NCBI RefSeq assembly: GCF_001010355.1
Contig: NZ_JPLA01000042.1
Coordinates: 25,589 to 89,588 of the forward strand
Length of the DNA stretch: 64,000 nt
Origin: Dyella japonica DSM 16301
GTDB taxonomy: Bacteria; Pseudomonadota; Gammaproteobacteria; Xanthomonadales; Rhodanobacteraceae
Reading direction: 5' to 3'
Below, one piece after another: positions 52,478-61,399 of this stretch. The notes below the pieces were generated by a model that was not told the DNA's origin, made no database searches, and saw nothing but the letters and a program-made list of their open reading frames with translations. Position 1 is the stretch's first letter. Each line of letters starts with the position of its first letter. A program made the translations under genes and the position numbers.

Positions 52478-53314
52478 TCAGTGCGCGGATTCGCCTCCGC
52501 CGGCGCGGGCACTGTCCGTGGCTGTGGTCAGCTTCTTGTTGTGTTCTTTGTCGTACGCCAGCAGTTGCAGGCGCGAACCGTCCTGCAGGCGGAATTGGAA
52601 CTGGTGTTGCAGGGTGTCCAGCGAACTGAGTTTCGGGCACAGCGCATCGGCGTGCTTGTCCAGTTCGTCGGCGCGTTTGTTGACTTCGCGGTCGATGCTC
52701 TTGTCCAGCGACTCGGCGCGCGCTTCAAGCGCGGCCACCTTACTCTGGTCGCCGGAAAGCGCCGCCGAGACGGCCTCACCGGCCACCTTGGAAACCAGAT
52801 CGGAGACGGAATTCTCGACGCTCTTTTCGACGACCTCTTCCATGTCGTTCGATTTCCATACGCCCTTGCCCAGCCCGTCATCGACGCGGGCCAACGCCAG
52901 GCGATGGTTTTCGTCCAGACGCCCCACCATGCGGCGACGCTCGTCGTCATTCTCGGCGAAGGTCAGCAGCACGGTGCGCATGGCGGCAAAACCGATGTTG
53001 ACGCCTTCACGCGCGATGCCGGCCACTTCCGGCAATAGCAGCCGCACCTGTTGCTCGTAGTCGCGCAGGCGTGCGGCATCCTCGTTGCTCACCGCCACGT
53101 CGCGGCCATCCACACGCAGGCGGCCGTCATGCATGAACACGTCGGCGGGCTTGCCGTCGTCGCGGTGGAAACCGATGCCGCTGGGCATCACCTGCACATC
53201 GTAGGCCGTCGAATAGCCGCAATGACCGTCATGCACCTCCAGATCGTGCGCGTGCGCCGCGCCGCCCAAGGCCAGTCCAGCTGCCAGCGCGCAAGCCATC
53301 ATGGTGGTACGCAT
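52478..53314 (-). CDS. Exported DUF2884 family protein
   Basis: A 278-residue protein with signal peptide ending AHA (22), a short beta segment with Cys (HDGHCGYSTAYDVQV), then DGRLRVDGRDVAVSNEDAAR and a long helical C-terminal half with a late Cys (ALCPKL). This matches DUF2884 (YggN-like), periplasmic and of unknown role. Ribosome site AAGGGGA. A paralogue lies at 59387-60139. It is transcribed alone with its own terminator. Confidence 0.87.
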   Translation of the reverse strand: MRTTMMACALAAGLALGGAAHAHDLEVHDGHCGYSTAYDVQVMPSGIGFHRDDGKPADVFMHDGRLRVDGRDVAVSNEDAARLRDYEQQVRLLLPEVAGIAREGVNIGFAAMRTVLLTFAENDDERRRMVGRLDENHRLALARVDDGLGKGVWKSNDMEEVVEKSVENSVSDLVSKVAGEAVSAALSGDQSKVAALEARAESLDKSIDREVNKRADELDKHADALCPKLSSLDTLQHQFQFRLQDGSRLQLLAYDKEHNKKLTTATDSARAGGGESAH

Positions 53315-53512
53315 GTCGTTCCCCTTCCGTGTGCCCCATGCCGTGGGCTTCGAAAGTCACGATGCAGCACCGCACCGCCGCCAGGCATGGGCTTGAGGTC
53401 ATGCCCTGCCACCAGTCACCCGGGACTTCCGGGCTATGACGCAGCGCGCATAGGAATGCGCCGACAGGCACGCTAAGTTCCGAAGACGCAAATCGCCACG
53501 GGGAGGCGGGGG

Positions 53513-55171
53513 ATGCGGGAAGGGTGCGATGTGGTCGTGGTGGGAGCCGGCCTCGCCGGGCTGGTGGCCGCCACGGAGCTGGCCGATGCCGGCAAGCGCG
53601 TGCTGGTGCTCGAGCAGGAACCGGAACAAAGCCTGGGGGGACAGGCGTTCTGGTCCTTCGGCGGACTGTTTTTCGTCGACTCGCCGGAACAGCGGCGCAT
53701 GGGCGTGCGCGACTCGCATGCGCTGGCACTGGCCGACTGGATGGGCACGGCGGCGTTCGATCGCCCCGAGGACCAATGGCCGCGTCGCTGGGCCGAGGCC
53801 TATGTGGACTTTGCCGCTGGCGAAAAGCGCGCCTGGCTGCACGCCATGGGTATGCGCTGGTTTCCGGTGGTGGGCTGGGCCGAGCGCGGCGGGCACGGTT
53901 CCATCGGTCACGGCAATTCGGTGCCGCGCTTCCACGTCACCTGGGGCACCGGCCCCGGCGTGATCGAACCGTTTGTGCGTCGCGCCCGCGAAGCGCAGGC
54001 GAAAGGCTTGCTGCATTTCGGCTTCCGCCATCGCGTGGATGAGTTGATGGTGGAAGCCGGCGCCGTGGTGGGCGTGCGCGGCAAGGTGCTCGCGGCCGAC
54101 GGCATGGCGCGCGGCAAGCCCAGTTCGCGCGATGTGCTGCACGATTTCGAACAACGCGCGCAGGCAGTGATCGTGGCCTCCGGCGGCATCGGCGGCAATC
54201 ACGCGCTGGTGCGCCGCAACTGGCCGGAGCGGCTCGGGCCGCCGCCCGCGCACATGCTGTGCGGCGTGCCGGCGCACGTGGATGGCCGCATGCTCGGCAT
54301 CACTGAAAGCGCCGGTGCTCGCCTGATCAATCGCGATCGCATGTGGCACTACGTGGAAGGCATCGAAAACTGGAATCCGATCTGGCCCAAGCATGCCATC
54401 CGCATCCTGCCGGGCCCTTCGTCGTTCTGGTTCGATGCCGCCGGCAACCGCCTGCCCGGACCGCTGTGGCCGGGCTTCGACACGCTGGGCACGCTGGAAC
54501 ATCTGCGCCGCACCGGTCACGACTACAGCTGGTTCATCCTCGACCAGCAGATCATCCGCCGCGAGTTCGCCTTGTCCGGCTCGGAGCAGAATCCCGACCT
54601 CACCGGCAAGAGCTGGCGGCAGGTGGCCAAACGCGCCGTCGGCAAGGGCGCACCCGCACCGGTGGAAGCGTTCAAGCAGCATGGCCGCGACTTCATCGTG
54701 CGCGACACGCTGGAAGAACTGGTGGCCGGCATGAATGCACTTGCCGGCAACAGCTTGCTCGACCTCGCGCATATCCGCCAGGAGATCGAAGCGCGCGACC
54801 GCCAGTTCGACAACCCATACACGAAGGACGGCCAGGTCATGGCCATCCACAACGCGCGTCGCTATCGCGGCGACAAACTGGTGCGCGTGGCCAAGCCGCA
54901 TCGCCTGCTGGATCCGGCGAACGGACCGCTGATCGCGGTGCGCTTGAACATACTCACGCGCAAGACGCTGGGTGGCCTGGAAACCGATCTGGACGCGCGC
55001 GTGCTCGGCCACGACGGTCAGCCGATGCCGGGGCTTTATGCCGTGGGTGAAGCGGCGGGCTTTGGCGGTGGCGGTCTTCACGGCTATCGCGCACTGGAAG
55101 GCAGTTTCCTCGGCGGCTGCCTGTACTCCGGCCGCATCGCCGGTCGCGCCGCGGCCAAGGCCGTCGCATGA
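53513..55171 (+). CDS. FAD-binding dehydrogenase, 3-ketosteroid dehydrogenase/fumarate reductase type
   Basis: A 552-residue flavoprotein with a dinucleotide-binding GAGLAGLVAATELADAG at 11-27, EQEPEQSLGGQAFWS downstream, and a C-terminal FAD segment (GLYAVGEAAGFGGGGLHGYR). Homologues are often annotated FAD-binding dehydrogenase or KstD-like; the real substrate is not known. Its last codons overlap the next gene by 4 bp (ATGA), a ketopantoate-reductase-like gene, so the two are coupled. No signal peptide, so cytoplasmic. Confidence 0.87.
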   Translation: MREGCDVVVVGAGLAGLVAATELADAGKRVLVLEQEPEQSLGGQAFWSFGGLFFVDSPEQRRMGVRDSHALALADWMGTAAFDRPEDQWPRRWAEAYVDFAAGEKRAWLHAMGMRWFPVVGWAERGGHGSIGHGNSVPRFHVTWGTGPGVIEPFVRRAREAQAKGLLHFGFRHRVDELMVEAGAVVGVRGKVLAADGMARGKPSSRDVLHDFEQRAQAVIVASGGIGGNHALVRRNWPERLGPPPAHMLCGVPAHVDGRMLGITESAGARLINRDRMWHYVEGIENWNPIWPKHAIRILPGPSSFWFDAAGNRLPGPLWPGFDTLGTLEHLRRTGHDYSWFILDQQIIRREFALSGSEQNPDLTGKSWRQVAKRAVGKGAPAPVEAFKQHGRDFIVRDTLEELVAGMNALAGNSLLDLAHIRQEIEARDRQFDNPYTKDGQVMAIHNARRYRGDKLVRVAKPHRLLDPANGPLIAVRLNILTRKTLGGLETDLDARVLGHDGQPMPGLYAVGEAAGFGGGGLHGYRALEGSFLGGCLYSGRIAGRAAAKAVA

Positions 55172-56193
55172 GCGTGCATGCCCTGCCGCGCATCGCCATC
55201 TACGGCGCGGGCAGCGTCGGCGGCTACCTCGGTGCCCGGCTGCACGACAATGCACGCATCACCTGCATTGGCCGCCGCCGCGTCATCGACGCCTGGCGCA
55301 TCCACGGCCTGGACTGGAGCGACCTGCTGGGCGGCCACGAACACATCGCCGCACGCGAGGTGGAATTGCAGGTCAATCCGTTCGCCGCCGCCAAGGCGCA
55401 CCTGGTGCTGGTCACCGTGAAGTCGTCGGCCACCGAAACGGTGGCGCGTGAACTGGCGGGAGTGATTGCGCCTGGCGTGCCCGTGGTGAGCTTCCAGAAT
55501 GGGCTGCACAACGCCGCCATCCTGCGCGATGCCCTGCCCGGCCATCCGGTGCTGGCCGGCATGGTGCCGTTCAACGTGCTGCAACGCGTCCCCGGCGATT
55601 TCCACCAGGGTTCCGGTGGCGAGCTGATGGTGGAGGCGCACGAATCACTGGCGGCCTTTCTGCCGGTGTTCGAAGCATCCGGGTTGCCGCTGATGGCGCG
55701 CAACGACATGCCCGCGGTGTTGTCGGCCAAGCTGCTGCTCAACCTCAACAACGCCTTGAACGCGTTGTCCAACCTGCCCTTGAAGGAACAACTCTCGCAG
55801 CGCGACTGGCGTCGCTGCCTGGCCCTGGCGCAACGCGAAGCGCTGGCGGTGTTCGATGCCGCAGGCATGCATCCGGCCAAGCTCACGCCGCTGCCGCCGG
55901 CGTGGCTGCCGCGGGTGCTGGAGATGCCGGACAGCTGGTTCCGCCGGCTAGCCTCGCGTCTGCTGGCGATCGATCCGGTGGCGCGTTCGTCGATGTGGGA
56001 AGACCTGGAGCGCGGACGCTCCACCGAGGTCGAGGCCATCAACGGCGAAGTCGTGCGTCTGGCCGCAGCGCATCAGGTCGCCGCACCGGTCAATGCGCGA
56101 CTGGTGGAACTCGTGCACCAGGTCGAACAGGCGCGGCGCACATGGACGGCGCAGGAACTGCTCGACGATTTGCGCAGCCGCGCCGCGACGTAA
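55168..56193 (+). CDS. PanE-like 2-dehydropantoate 2-reductase family protein
   Basis: A 341-residue NADPH-dependent reductase. The N-terminal Rossmann motif is GAGSVGGYLGARL; TVKSSATE and SFQNGLHNAA follow, with a helical C-terminal domain carrying the Lys in SAKLLLNLNNALNA and the late EVEAINGEVVRLA, typical of PanE. Such enzymes reduce 2-dehydropantoate in pantothenate synthesis, but several paralogues act on other 2-oxo acids. Coupling to an FAD dehydrogenase rather than to panB or panC leaves the true role open. Only 6 bp separate it from the convergent LtrA gene. Confidence 0.85.
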   Translation: MSVHALPRIAIYGAGSVGGYLGARLHDNARITCIGRRRVIDAWRIHGLDWSDLLGGHEHIAAREVELQVNPFAAAKAHLVLVTVKSSATETVARELAGVIAPGVPVVSFQNGLHNAAILRDALPGHPVLAGMVPFNVLQRVPGDFHQGSGGELMVEAHESLAAFLPVFEASGLPLMARNDMPAVLSAKLLLNLNNALNALSNLPLKEQLSQRDWRRCLALAQREALAVFDAAGMHPAKLTPLPPAWLPRVLEMPDSWFRRLASRLLAIDPVARSSMWEDLERGRSTEVEAINGEVVRLAAAHQVAAPVNARLVELVHQVEQARRTWTAQELLDDLRSRAAT

Positions 56194-56199
56194 GCGTCG

Positions 56200-57423
56200 T
56201 TACTCCTGTGCTTGCGCGGCGTAAAGCTCGCGTCGCAGATTGCGCAGCGAGATGGTTTCCCACAATGCGACGCCGACCAGCAGCAGCGTCGTCGCCGTTG
56301 CCAGCGCCACCACCGGCAGTGCATGCGCAGGCCACGCCAGGGCCGCCAGCAAACCCACTCCCACCAGATGGGACAGCGGGAAATTGGTGTGGTTGACGGT
56401 CATCTTGAACAGCCCATTGCCCAGCAGGTAAAGCGCCGGTCCGCCCAGCAATACAGCGATCTGTGCCGTTTGCGCCGTCGCGAGCGGATGCGCCAGGCTC
56501 AACTCGTCGCCGACCGCGCAGGCCACGATGCCGGCCACGATCAGCAGATGCAGATAGGTATAGCCCAGCCGTGCCGTGCGACCCGGATCGGTCGACTGGA
56601 TGATCGAACGGCTGCCGCGCTCCACGCCCAGGTCGAAGTAAATCCACCACATCGCCACACAGCCGACGAAGGCCATGAGGAAGGCAAACCACAGATCGGC
56701 TGTGCGCGTACCTTCCGCAAACGAGCTGCCCATCACGACCACCGATTCACCGAGCGCGATCATCACGAACAGGCTGCAGCGCTCGGCGAGATGGCCGCCC
56801 TCCACGTCCCACTCGCGCGTGTTGGATCGACCCAGGCCCGGCACGTAGAAGTACGCCGCCGGCCCCATGTATTCGATGGCCAGGGCGATGGTCCACCACG
56901 CCAGGCGCGCTGCGTCCGTCGCCAGGCCGCCCATCACCCACAACACGCCCGCCACCGCGAACCACAGCGTGATGCGATAGAAGTTCAGGCGTGCCGCCGG
57001 CGTCGACGCCCGCAACGCCCAGACCATGAACAGCGAGCGCCCCACCTGCATCGAGGCGTAGGCGCTGGCGAACATCAGGCCGTGACCGTCGAACGCCTCG
57101 GGAAGCGCCACCGACAACAACAGACCCGCAAACATCAGCGCCAGCACCAGCACGCGCACGGCAAAGCGATCGGGGTCGAGCCAGTTGGTGATCCAGCCGG
57201 TGAAGATCCACACCCACCAGACCGACAGGAACAGCAGCAGGACGTGCACGGCGCCCAGCACGCTCAGGTCGCGCAGCAGCGTGTGGGACAGCTGCGTGAC
57301 GGCGTAGACAAACACCAGATCGAAGAACAGCTCGATATTGGTGACCTTGCCGTGCATGCCCGGCTGACGCGGACGCAGCAGGCTTGGCGAACGATGTTCC
57401 GCCGATTCAGTCATTTCGGACAT
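56200..57423 (-). CDS. LtrA family membrane protein
   Basis: A 407-residue polytopic protein with about eleven TM segments and the low-temperature-requirement A (LtrA) signature near the start (VTNIELFFDLVFVYAVTQLS), then WWVWIFTGWITNWLDP and HLAERCSLFVMIALGESVVV with conserved charged residues. The function of LtrA in bacteria is not settled. A ribosome site GGGAGA precedes the ATG. Confidence 0.92.
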   Translation of the reverse strand: MSEMTESAEHRSPSLLRPRQPGMHGKVTNIELFFDLVFVYAVTQLSHTLLRDLSVLGAVHVLLLFLSVWWVWIFTGWITNWLDPDRFAVRVLVLALMFAGLLLSVALPEAFDGHGLMFASAYASMQVGRSLFMVWALRASTPAARLNFYRITLWFAVAGVLWVMGGLATDAARLAWWTIALAIEYMGPAAYFYVPGLGRSNTREWDVEGGHLAERCSLFVMIALGESVVVMGSSFAEGTRTADLWFAFLMAFVGCVAMWWIYFDLGVERGSRSIIQSTDPGRTARLGYTYLHLLIVAGIVACAVGDELSLAHPLATAQTAQIAVLLGGPALYLLGNGLFKMTVNHTNFPLSHLVGVGLLAALAWPAHALPVVALATATTLLLVGVALWETISLRNLRRELYAAQAQE

Positions 57424-57485
57424 GACGCGATCTCCCTACCCTCGCGCCTGTTATCGCATGAGCGGCGGCCGCGCCGCCATCTTGC

Positions 57486-57806
57486 TCAGCGACCCTCGTC
57501 GCGGATCGCGCTGACCTTGCCGTCGACCATCACGATGGTGACGACGCGATGGCCCTGGCGGTACTGCCATTGCTCGCCGCCCGACGATGCCGATCGGCCG
57601 CGGCTCCCGTGGCTCTTTCGGCGACCGCCATGACGATCGTTGGAGGCGGCGGCATGCGTGCGGTACGCCGGCTTGCCCAGCAGTTCCAGCACGCGCGTTG
57701 CTGTGTCGCCCACGACCAGCACCTGGCTGCCCACGCGCAAGGTACCGCTGCCTGCATGAGCCATGCACGCGAACAACAAGATGCTCATCCCCATGGCTCG
57801 ACGCAT
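57486..57806 (-). CDS. Exported DUF2845 family protein (first of two paralogues)
   Basis: A 106-residue protein with a signal peptide (MRRAMGMSILLFACMAHA) and a single small domain: LRVGSQVLVVGDTATRVLELLGKP, then a His/Arg/Ser-rich insert, then EQWQYRQGHRVVTIVMVDGKVSAI. This is the SmpA/BamE-like beta-hairpin layout of DUF2845. The insert of about 25 residues is longer than in the paralogue 137 bp upstream. Role unknown; likely periplasmic. Confidence 0.83.
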   Translation of the reverse strand: MRRAMGMSILLFACMAHAGSGTLRVGSQVLVVGDTATRVLELLGKPAYRTHAAASNDRHGGRRKSHGSRGRSASSGGEQWQYRQGHRVVTIVMVDGKVSAIRDEGR

Positions 57807-57943
57807 CGCTCGGCCCTCTCCCTGTGCGCTGGCGCGGAGAGTCACCTTAGCGATGCGCTACCCGGTCAGGGCATGGGTTTACAGCCGCGGCATGCTGTCG
57901 GCAGGCATCGTCTGCTGCCGTCGTTCACGCGGATGCAAAACGC

Positions 57944-58216
57944 TCATCGCGAGCGATCGGCGATGTCCGAGACCTTGCCATTGAGGATGGTGATGATGAC
58001 GACGCGTCCGTCATCGCGCATGTACTGCCAGCGCTCGCCCTGGTAGCCGCCAAAGTCGCTTTGCACCGGCTCCTTGAAGTCCGGCTTGCCCATCATCTGC
58101 ATGGCGCGCGCTGCGCTGTCGCCGACGGTCAGAACTTCGCTGCCCACCCGATAGGTATCGGCTGCCGTGGCGGTGGCGCTCAACAGCAAGAGTGCGATGA
58201 ACAGATAGCGGCGCAT
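57944..58216 (-). CDS. Exported DUF2845 family protein (second paralogue)
   Basis: A 90-residue protein with signal peptide (MRRYLFIALLLLSATATA) and one DUF2845 domain: YRVGSEVLTVGDSAARAMQM through ERWQYMRDDGRVVIITILNGKVSDI. It shares order and motifs with the 106-residue neighbour and is shorter only by the lost insert, so the two probably arose by tandem duplication. A GGAG ribosome site precedes the ATG. Function unknown. Confidence 0.85.
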   Translation of the reverse strand: MRRYLFIALLLLSATATAADTYRVGSEVLTVGDSAARAMQMMGKPDFKEPVQSDFGGYQGERWQYMRDDGRVVIITILNGKVSDIADRSR

Positions 58217-58242
58217 GATGAACTCCGTGTCGTTGGTGACGC

Positions 58243-58815
58243 TCAGAAACCCGATCCCGGCGTCGCAAGATACTCCCGCTCCTCAGGCGTATCGAGACGA
58301 CCGAGGACCGCGTTGCGATGGGGAAACCTGCCGAACCGTTCGACCACATTGTGATGGCGCCGGGCGTAGTCCAGGAAGTTCTCGAAACGCGGGCGTTCAT
58401 CCGCCAGCAGGCCAGCCACCAGCCGTTCGAACAGCTGCACGCAGTGCCCCTGCAACACCGGGCTCTCGGCATGTTCGAGCGGCATATAGGCAAACACGCG
58501 CTGCATCGGCGTCAGCTGCTGGTCGTCGCCTCGGGCGACGCCATTGAGCGCCAGCACTTGCGTCATGGGATCAGCCGACCACGCGCGGGCGTCGTCGCGG
58601 TAGAGGTTGCGGCTGAACTGATCGAGCACGATCAGCAGGGCCAGCCAGCCGTGGGGTGTTTGCGCCCAATGATCGAGATCGCCGCGGCGGGCCGCGTCCA
58701 GCGTGTCTGCAAAGCGCTCGCGAATCGCCGCATCGAAGGCGTCGTCGCGCTCATACCAATGCGTCTGGGAATCGCCGGCGAACCAGAACTCCAGCACGTC
58801 CGTGGGGGTCGGCAC
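58243..58815 (-). CDS. DUF924 family protein
   Basis: A 190-residue helical protein of the DUF924 family: DVLEFWFAGDSQTHWYERDD, then LLIVLDQFSRNLYRD, VFAYMPLEHAES and FPHRNAVLGRLDTPEER, all typical. TPR-like fold, cytoplasmic, function unknown. It starts with GTG preceded by GAGGAG. It is 26 bp upstream of the DUF2845 pair on the same strand. Confidence 0.93.
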   Translation of the reverse strand: MPTPTDVLEFWFAGDSQTHWYERDDAFDAAIRERFADTLDAARRGDLDHWAQTPHGWLALLIVLDQFSRNLYRDDARAWSADPMTQVLALNGVARGDDQQLTPMQRVFAYMPLEHAESPVLQGHCVQLFERLVAGLLADERPRFENFLDYARRHHNVVERFGRFPHRNAVLGRLDTPEEREYLATPGSGF

Positions 58816-58841
58816 GCGCGCTCCTCAGGATGGGCGACCGG

Positions 58842-59276
58842 TCAACCGTGGGTGGTACCGGCCAGGCAGTGCATATCCTTATGGATGCCGTGCAGGCGCG
58901 ACAACTGGACTCTCAGCACACGCGCCGATTCATCCGAGGCCAGCGCCATCTGCTGCTCGAAACTGTTCAGCAGCGCGCACTCATGGCGGGCCAAATAGTG
59001 GACCCAGGCCGAATCGCGGTTGGAGGCCATGCCGGTGACCATGTCGGCGAGCGCGCCACGCACCGAGCCAGCCAAAGTGCCGTGCCGGGCCGGCGTTCGG
59101 CCAGCGGCATGCATCTGCGCCTGCAGGTCGCCGATCAACGCATCCAGGGTGTGCAGGTTCTCGGCCAGCAAGGCCTGCAGTCCGGGTTCGCGAACCTGGA
59201 CCAGGGCCCGGCGGTACAGGTCCCGGTCATCGATGCCACGCCGGATGAGGGCGTTGTAATGCGGTGCACGCGACAC
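58842..59276 (-). CDS. DUF2383/PA2169-type four-helix protein
   Basis: A 144-residue all-helical protein beginning MSRAPHYNALIRRGIDDRDL, with a ferritin-like four-helix bundle pattern (YRRALVQV, LAENLHTLDALIGDLQAQM, ALADMVTGMA, HECALLNSFEQQM). It is similar to DUF2383, often seen with stress proteins. It starts at a GTG with an excellent AGGAGG ribosome site 7 bp upstream. No clear metal-binding set is complete by eye. Confidence 0.8.
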   Translation of the reverse strand: MSRAPHYNALIRRGIDDRDLYRRALVQVREPGLQALLAENLHTLDALIGDLQAQMHAAGRTPARHGTLAGSVRGALADMVTGMASNRDSAWVHYLARHECALLNSFEQQMALASDESARVLRVQLSRLHGIHKDMHCLAGTTHG

Positions 59277-59386
59277 GAGGTCGCCTCCTGCTCAGCTGAA
59301 AACGAATGCAGGCGCCATCCTCGTCCTTCGCCACTTAGCGTAGGGTTAATCTCGGGTCCAGACGAAACGCTCGCTCAGCGGAGGTT

Positions 59387-60139
59387 TTACTGGCCCACGT
59401 CCAGCAGGTTCAGTGGCTGGCCGCCGGCGCCGCGGATACCCTGCTGCAATTCAGCCAGCCGCTGGACCGCCGGGCACAAGGCCTGGACCTGCGGCCCCAG
59501 GGCCTGCATACGCTGTTCCAGCCGGGGCCGCAGCTGGGTGGTGAGGTCGCTGGCGGTATCACGCAGATTGGCCGCCGCCTGCAGGTCGCCGGTCATCGCA
59601 GCATTCATGGCCTGCTGGCCCAGATCATTGGCCAGCAGGGGCATCAGGTCGGAAGCCAGCTGGTTGGCGTATTGGTCGGCCAGATTGCCCTGCCAGTCGT
59701 GGGTACTGTTGCTGGCCGCCAGGCGCTGCTTGAGCTCCGCCGCACGGGACGCCACGCGGCGGTCGAGTTCTGACCGCGTCGCAGGGTCCAGCGAGAGACG
59801 GGCGCCTTCGTCGTGCATGGCTGCCGCCAGCATGTCCACGCCATTGGCCGCCACCGCCTTGGCGCGGGGCGCCAGGGCTCGCAGTTCACGCTCGAACAAG
59901 GCCAGGCGGTCCTGCTCGTCCGGGCGCAGGGCGACCTTGCTGCCGTCGGTGCGCAGACTGCCGTCGTGCAGTTCCACCTGGCGCGGCATCGGCTGCGGGC
60001 GATCAAACAGCAGGCGATCGGGTGCGATGGTCAGGTCGTAACTGCTGGTGGCGTGACAGGTGGTCGCCAGATCCTGTGCGTGCAAGGCCAGGCTGGCCAG
60101 CGACAGGGAGGCAACAAGGGACAGGCGGCGCAGGTACAT
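59387..60139 (-). CDS. Exported DUF2884 family protein (paralogue)
   Basis: A 250-residue protein with signal peptide ending LHA (20), a short segment with Cys (TTCHATSSYDLTI), then DGSLRTDGSKVALRPDEQDRL and a helical C-terminal part with ALCPAVQRL. This is the same plan as the DUF2884 protein at 52478-53314, so it is treated as a paralogue; identity is low outside the shared motifs. Role unknown; likely periplasmic. The start at 60139 gives the signal peptide; the frame upstream is open but lacks coding character. Confidence 0.83.
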   Translation of the reverse strand: MYLRRLSLVASLSLASLALHAQDLATTCHATSSYDLTIAPDRLLFDRPQPMPRQVELHDGSLRTDGSKVALRPDEQDRLALFERELRALAPRAKAVAANGVDMLAAAMHDEGARLSLDPATRSELDRRVASRAAELKQRLAASNSTHDWQGNLADQYANQLASDLMPLLANDLGQQAMNAAMTGDLQAAANLRDTASDLTTQLRPRLEQRMQALGPQVQALCPAVQRLAELQQGIRGAGGQPLNLLDVGQ

Positions 60140-60210
60140 GGGAAGCCCCGGAGCAAACGTTGCCGAAGCGATAACCCGTGCCGCGGCAACCGGGCCTGAA
60201 CCGAACGCGC

Positions 60211-60762
60211 TCAACGCCGCGAGCGGAACTGGGCGCGCACCGACGGGCGCCCCAGCCACCAGGCCAGCCACAGCAGCACCGGCACACCGACAAACTTGAT
60301 CCCCACGGCGATCAGGAATGAGCGATGCATGTGTGCCATCGCCATTTGCGAGGCGGTATCGAGCGTGTCCTGGGCGTTGGTCAGCGCCACCGCCTGGCTG
60401 AAATCCCGCCACTGCAAGAACAGCATCAGGCCGCCGACCAGGCCCCAACCCACCGCCAGCAGCACGCTGGCCAGCTGCAGCGACGGCCGTGCCCAGCCCT
60501 GGCGAAGAATGGCGCCCGCGCAGATCACCACCAGCACCAGCGACGCGGCGAAATACAGCACATCCCAGGCCAGCATCTTGTGCAGCTGGAGAATGTCGCC
60601 CGTGTTGGAATCTGGCAGCGGTTGCAGTACACGCCACAACTGGGTGGCGTGCAGCGCGTATTGCAGGCAACCGTAGGCCGCCAGCAACAGGATCAGCCAG
60701 GCCACGATGCGCCACGGCGCGAAGCCGTCGCGGCGGCTATCACTGCGCAGCATCAGCGGCAT
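60211..60762 (-). CDS. Membrane protein of unknown function downstream of the peroxiredoxin gene
   Basis: A 183-residue protein with four hydrophobic segments (about 17-37, 66-84, 93-115, 145-170) and no recognised domain. Its ATG shares a base with the peroxiredoxin stop (TGATG), so translation is coupled. A second ATG at 60753 is also possible. Role unknown, perhaps linked to the periplasmic peroxidase by operon only. Confidence 0.72.
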   Translation of the reverse strand: MPLMLRSDSRRDGFAPWRIVAWLILLLAAYGCLQYALHATQLWRVLQPLPDSNTGDILQLHKMLAWDVLYFAASLVLVVICAGAILRQGWARPSLQLASVLLAVGWGLVGGLMLFLQWRDFSQAVALTNAQDTLDTASQMAMAHMHRSFLIAVGIKFVGVPVLLWLAWWLGRPSVRAQFRSRR

Positions 60763-61307
60763 CAGGAAGACGCCTTGAGCGTGGCCAGATCGGCCAGCAC
60801 CTGGGCCGAATTCTTCTCCGGATCGACGTCCTGATAGACCTTGGCAATCCGGCCCTGCGGATCGATCAGGAAGGTGGTGCGGCGCGCGTACTTGAAGCCC
60901 ATCTTGGAAGCGAGCACGCCATAGGCCTGCGCCGTCTTGCTGTCGGCATCGGACAGCAAGGGGAACGGCACGTGGTATTTGGCGGCAAATTCCGCGTGTG
61001 ACTTCACATCGTCCAGGCTCACGCCCAACACATCGGCACCCTGCTGGCGCAGCTTGGCGACATCGTCGCGGAACGCGCAGACCTCGGTGGTGCAACCGGG
61101 CGTGAAGTCCTTCGGATAGAAATACAGCACGACCCAGCGCCCCTGATGATCGGCCGGCGCGTGCCACTTGCCGTTCTGGTCCTGCAGGCGGAAATCAGGC
61201 GCTTTCTGACCGACCTGCGGCACGGTGGCGGCGGGCTCATCTGCGTAGGCCGGAGCCAGCAGGCCCAGCAGCAGACTCAACATCAACAGGAACGAAAGGC
61301 GACGCAT
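60762..61307 (-). CDS. bcp: Periplasmic peroxiredoxin, BCP/PrxQ type
   Basis: A 181-residue protein with a signal peptide (MRRLSFLLMLSLLLGLLAPA) followed by a thioredoxin-fold peroxidase. Peroxidatic Cys72 lies in FTPGCTTE and the resolving Cys77 five residues later, the PrxQ/BCP arrangement that forms an intramolecular disulfide. It reduces peroxides, using thioredoxin-like electron donors. Most BCP proteins are cytoplasmic; the signal peptide makes this one periplasmic. Its stop overlaps the downstream membrane protein start. Confidence 0.9.
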   Translation of the reverse strand: MRRLSFLLMLSLLLGLLAPAYADEPAATVPQVGQKAPDFRLQDQNGKWHAPADHQGRWVVLYFYPKDFTPGCTTEVCAFRDDVAKLRQQGADVLGVSLDDVKSHAEFAAKYHVPFPLLSDADSKTAQAYGVLASKMGFKYARRTTFLIDPQGRIAKVYQDVDPEKNSAQVLADLATLKASS

Positions 61308-61355
61308 CGGGACACTCCGAAGAAATTCAGGCCCAGTTTACGCGCTGCAAAACAA

Positions 61356-61375
61356 AGGGCGCCATGCGGCGCCCT
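61356..61375 (-). terminator. Stem-loop terminator after the exported protein gene at 61400
   Basis: Stem AGGGCGCC / GGCGCCCT with loop ATGC; on the minus strand it is followed by a T-rich TTGTTTTGC. It lies 25 bp past the stop at 61400. Confidence 0.78.
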
Positions 61376-61399
61376 CTGGATAACGCGTGCGATGGCGGG

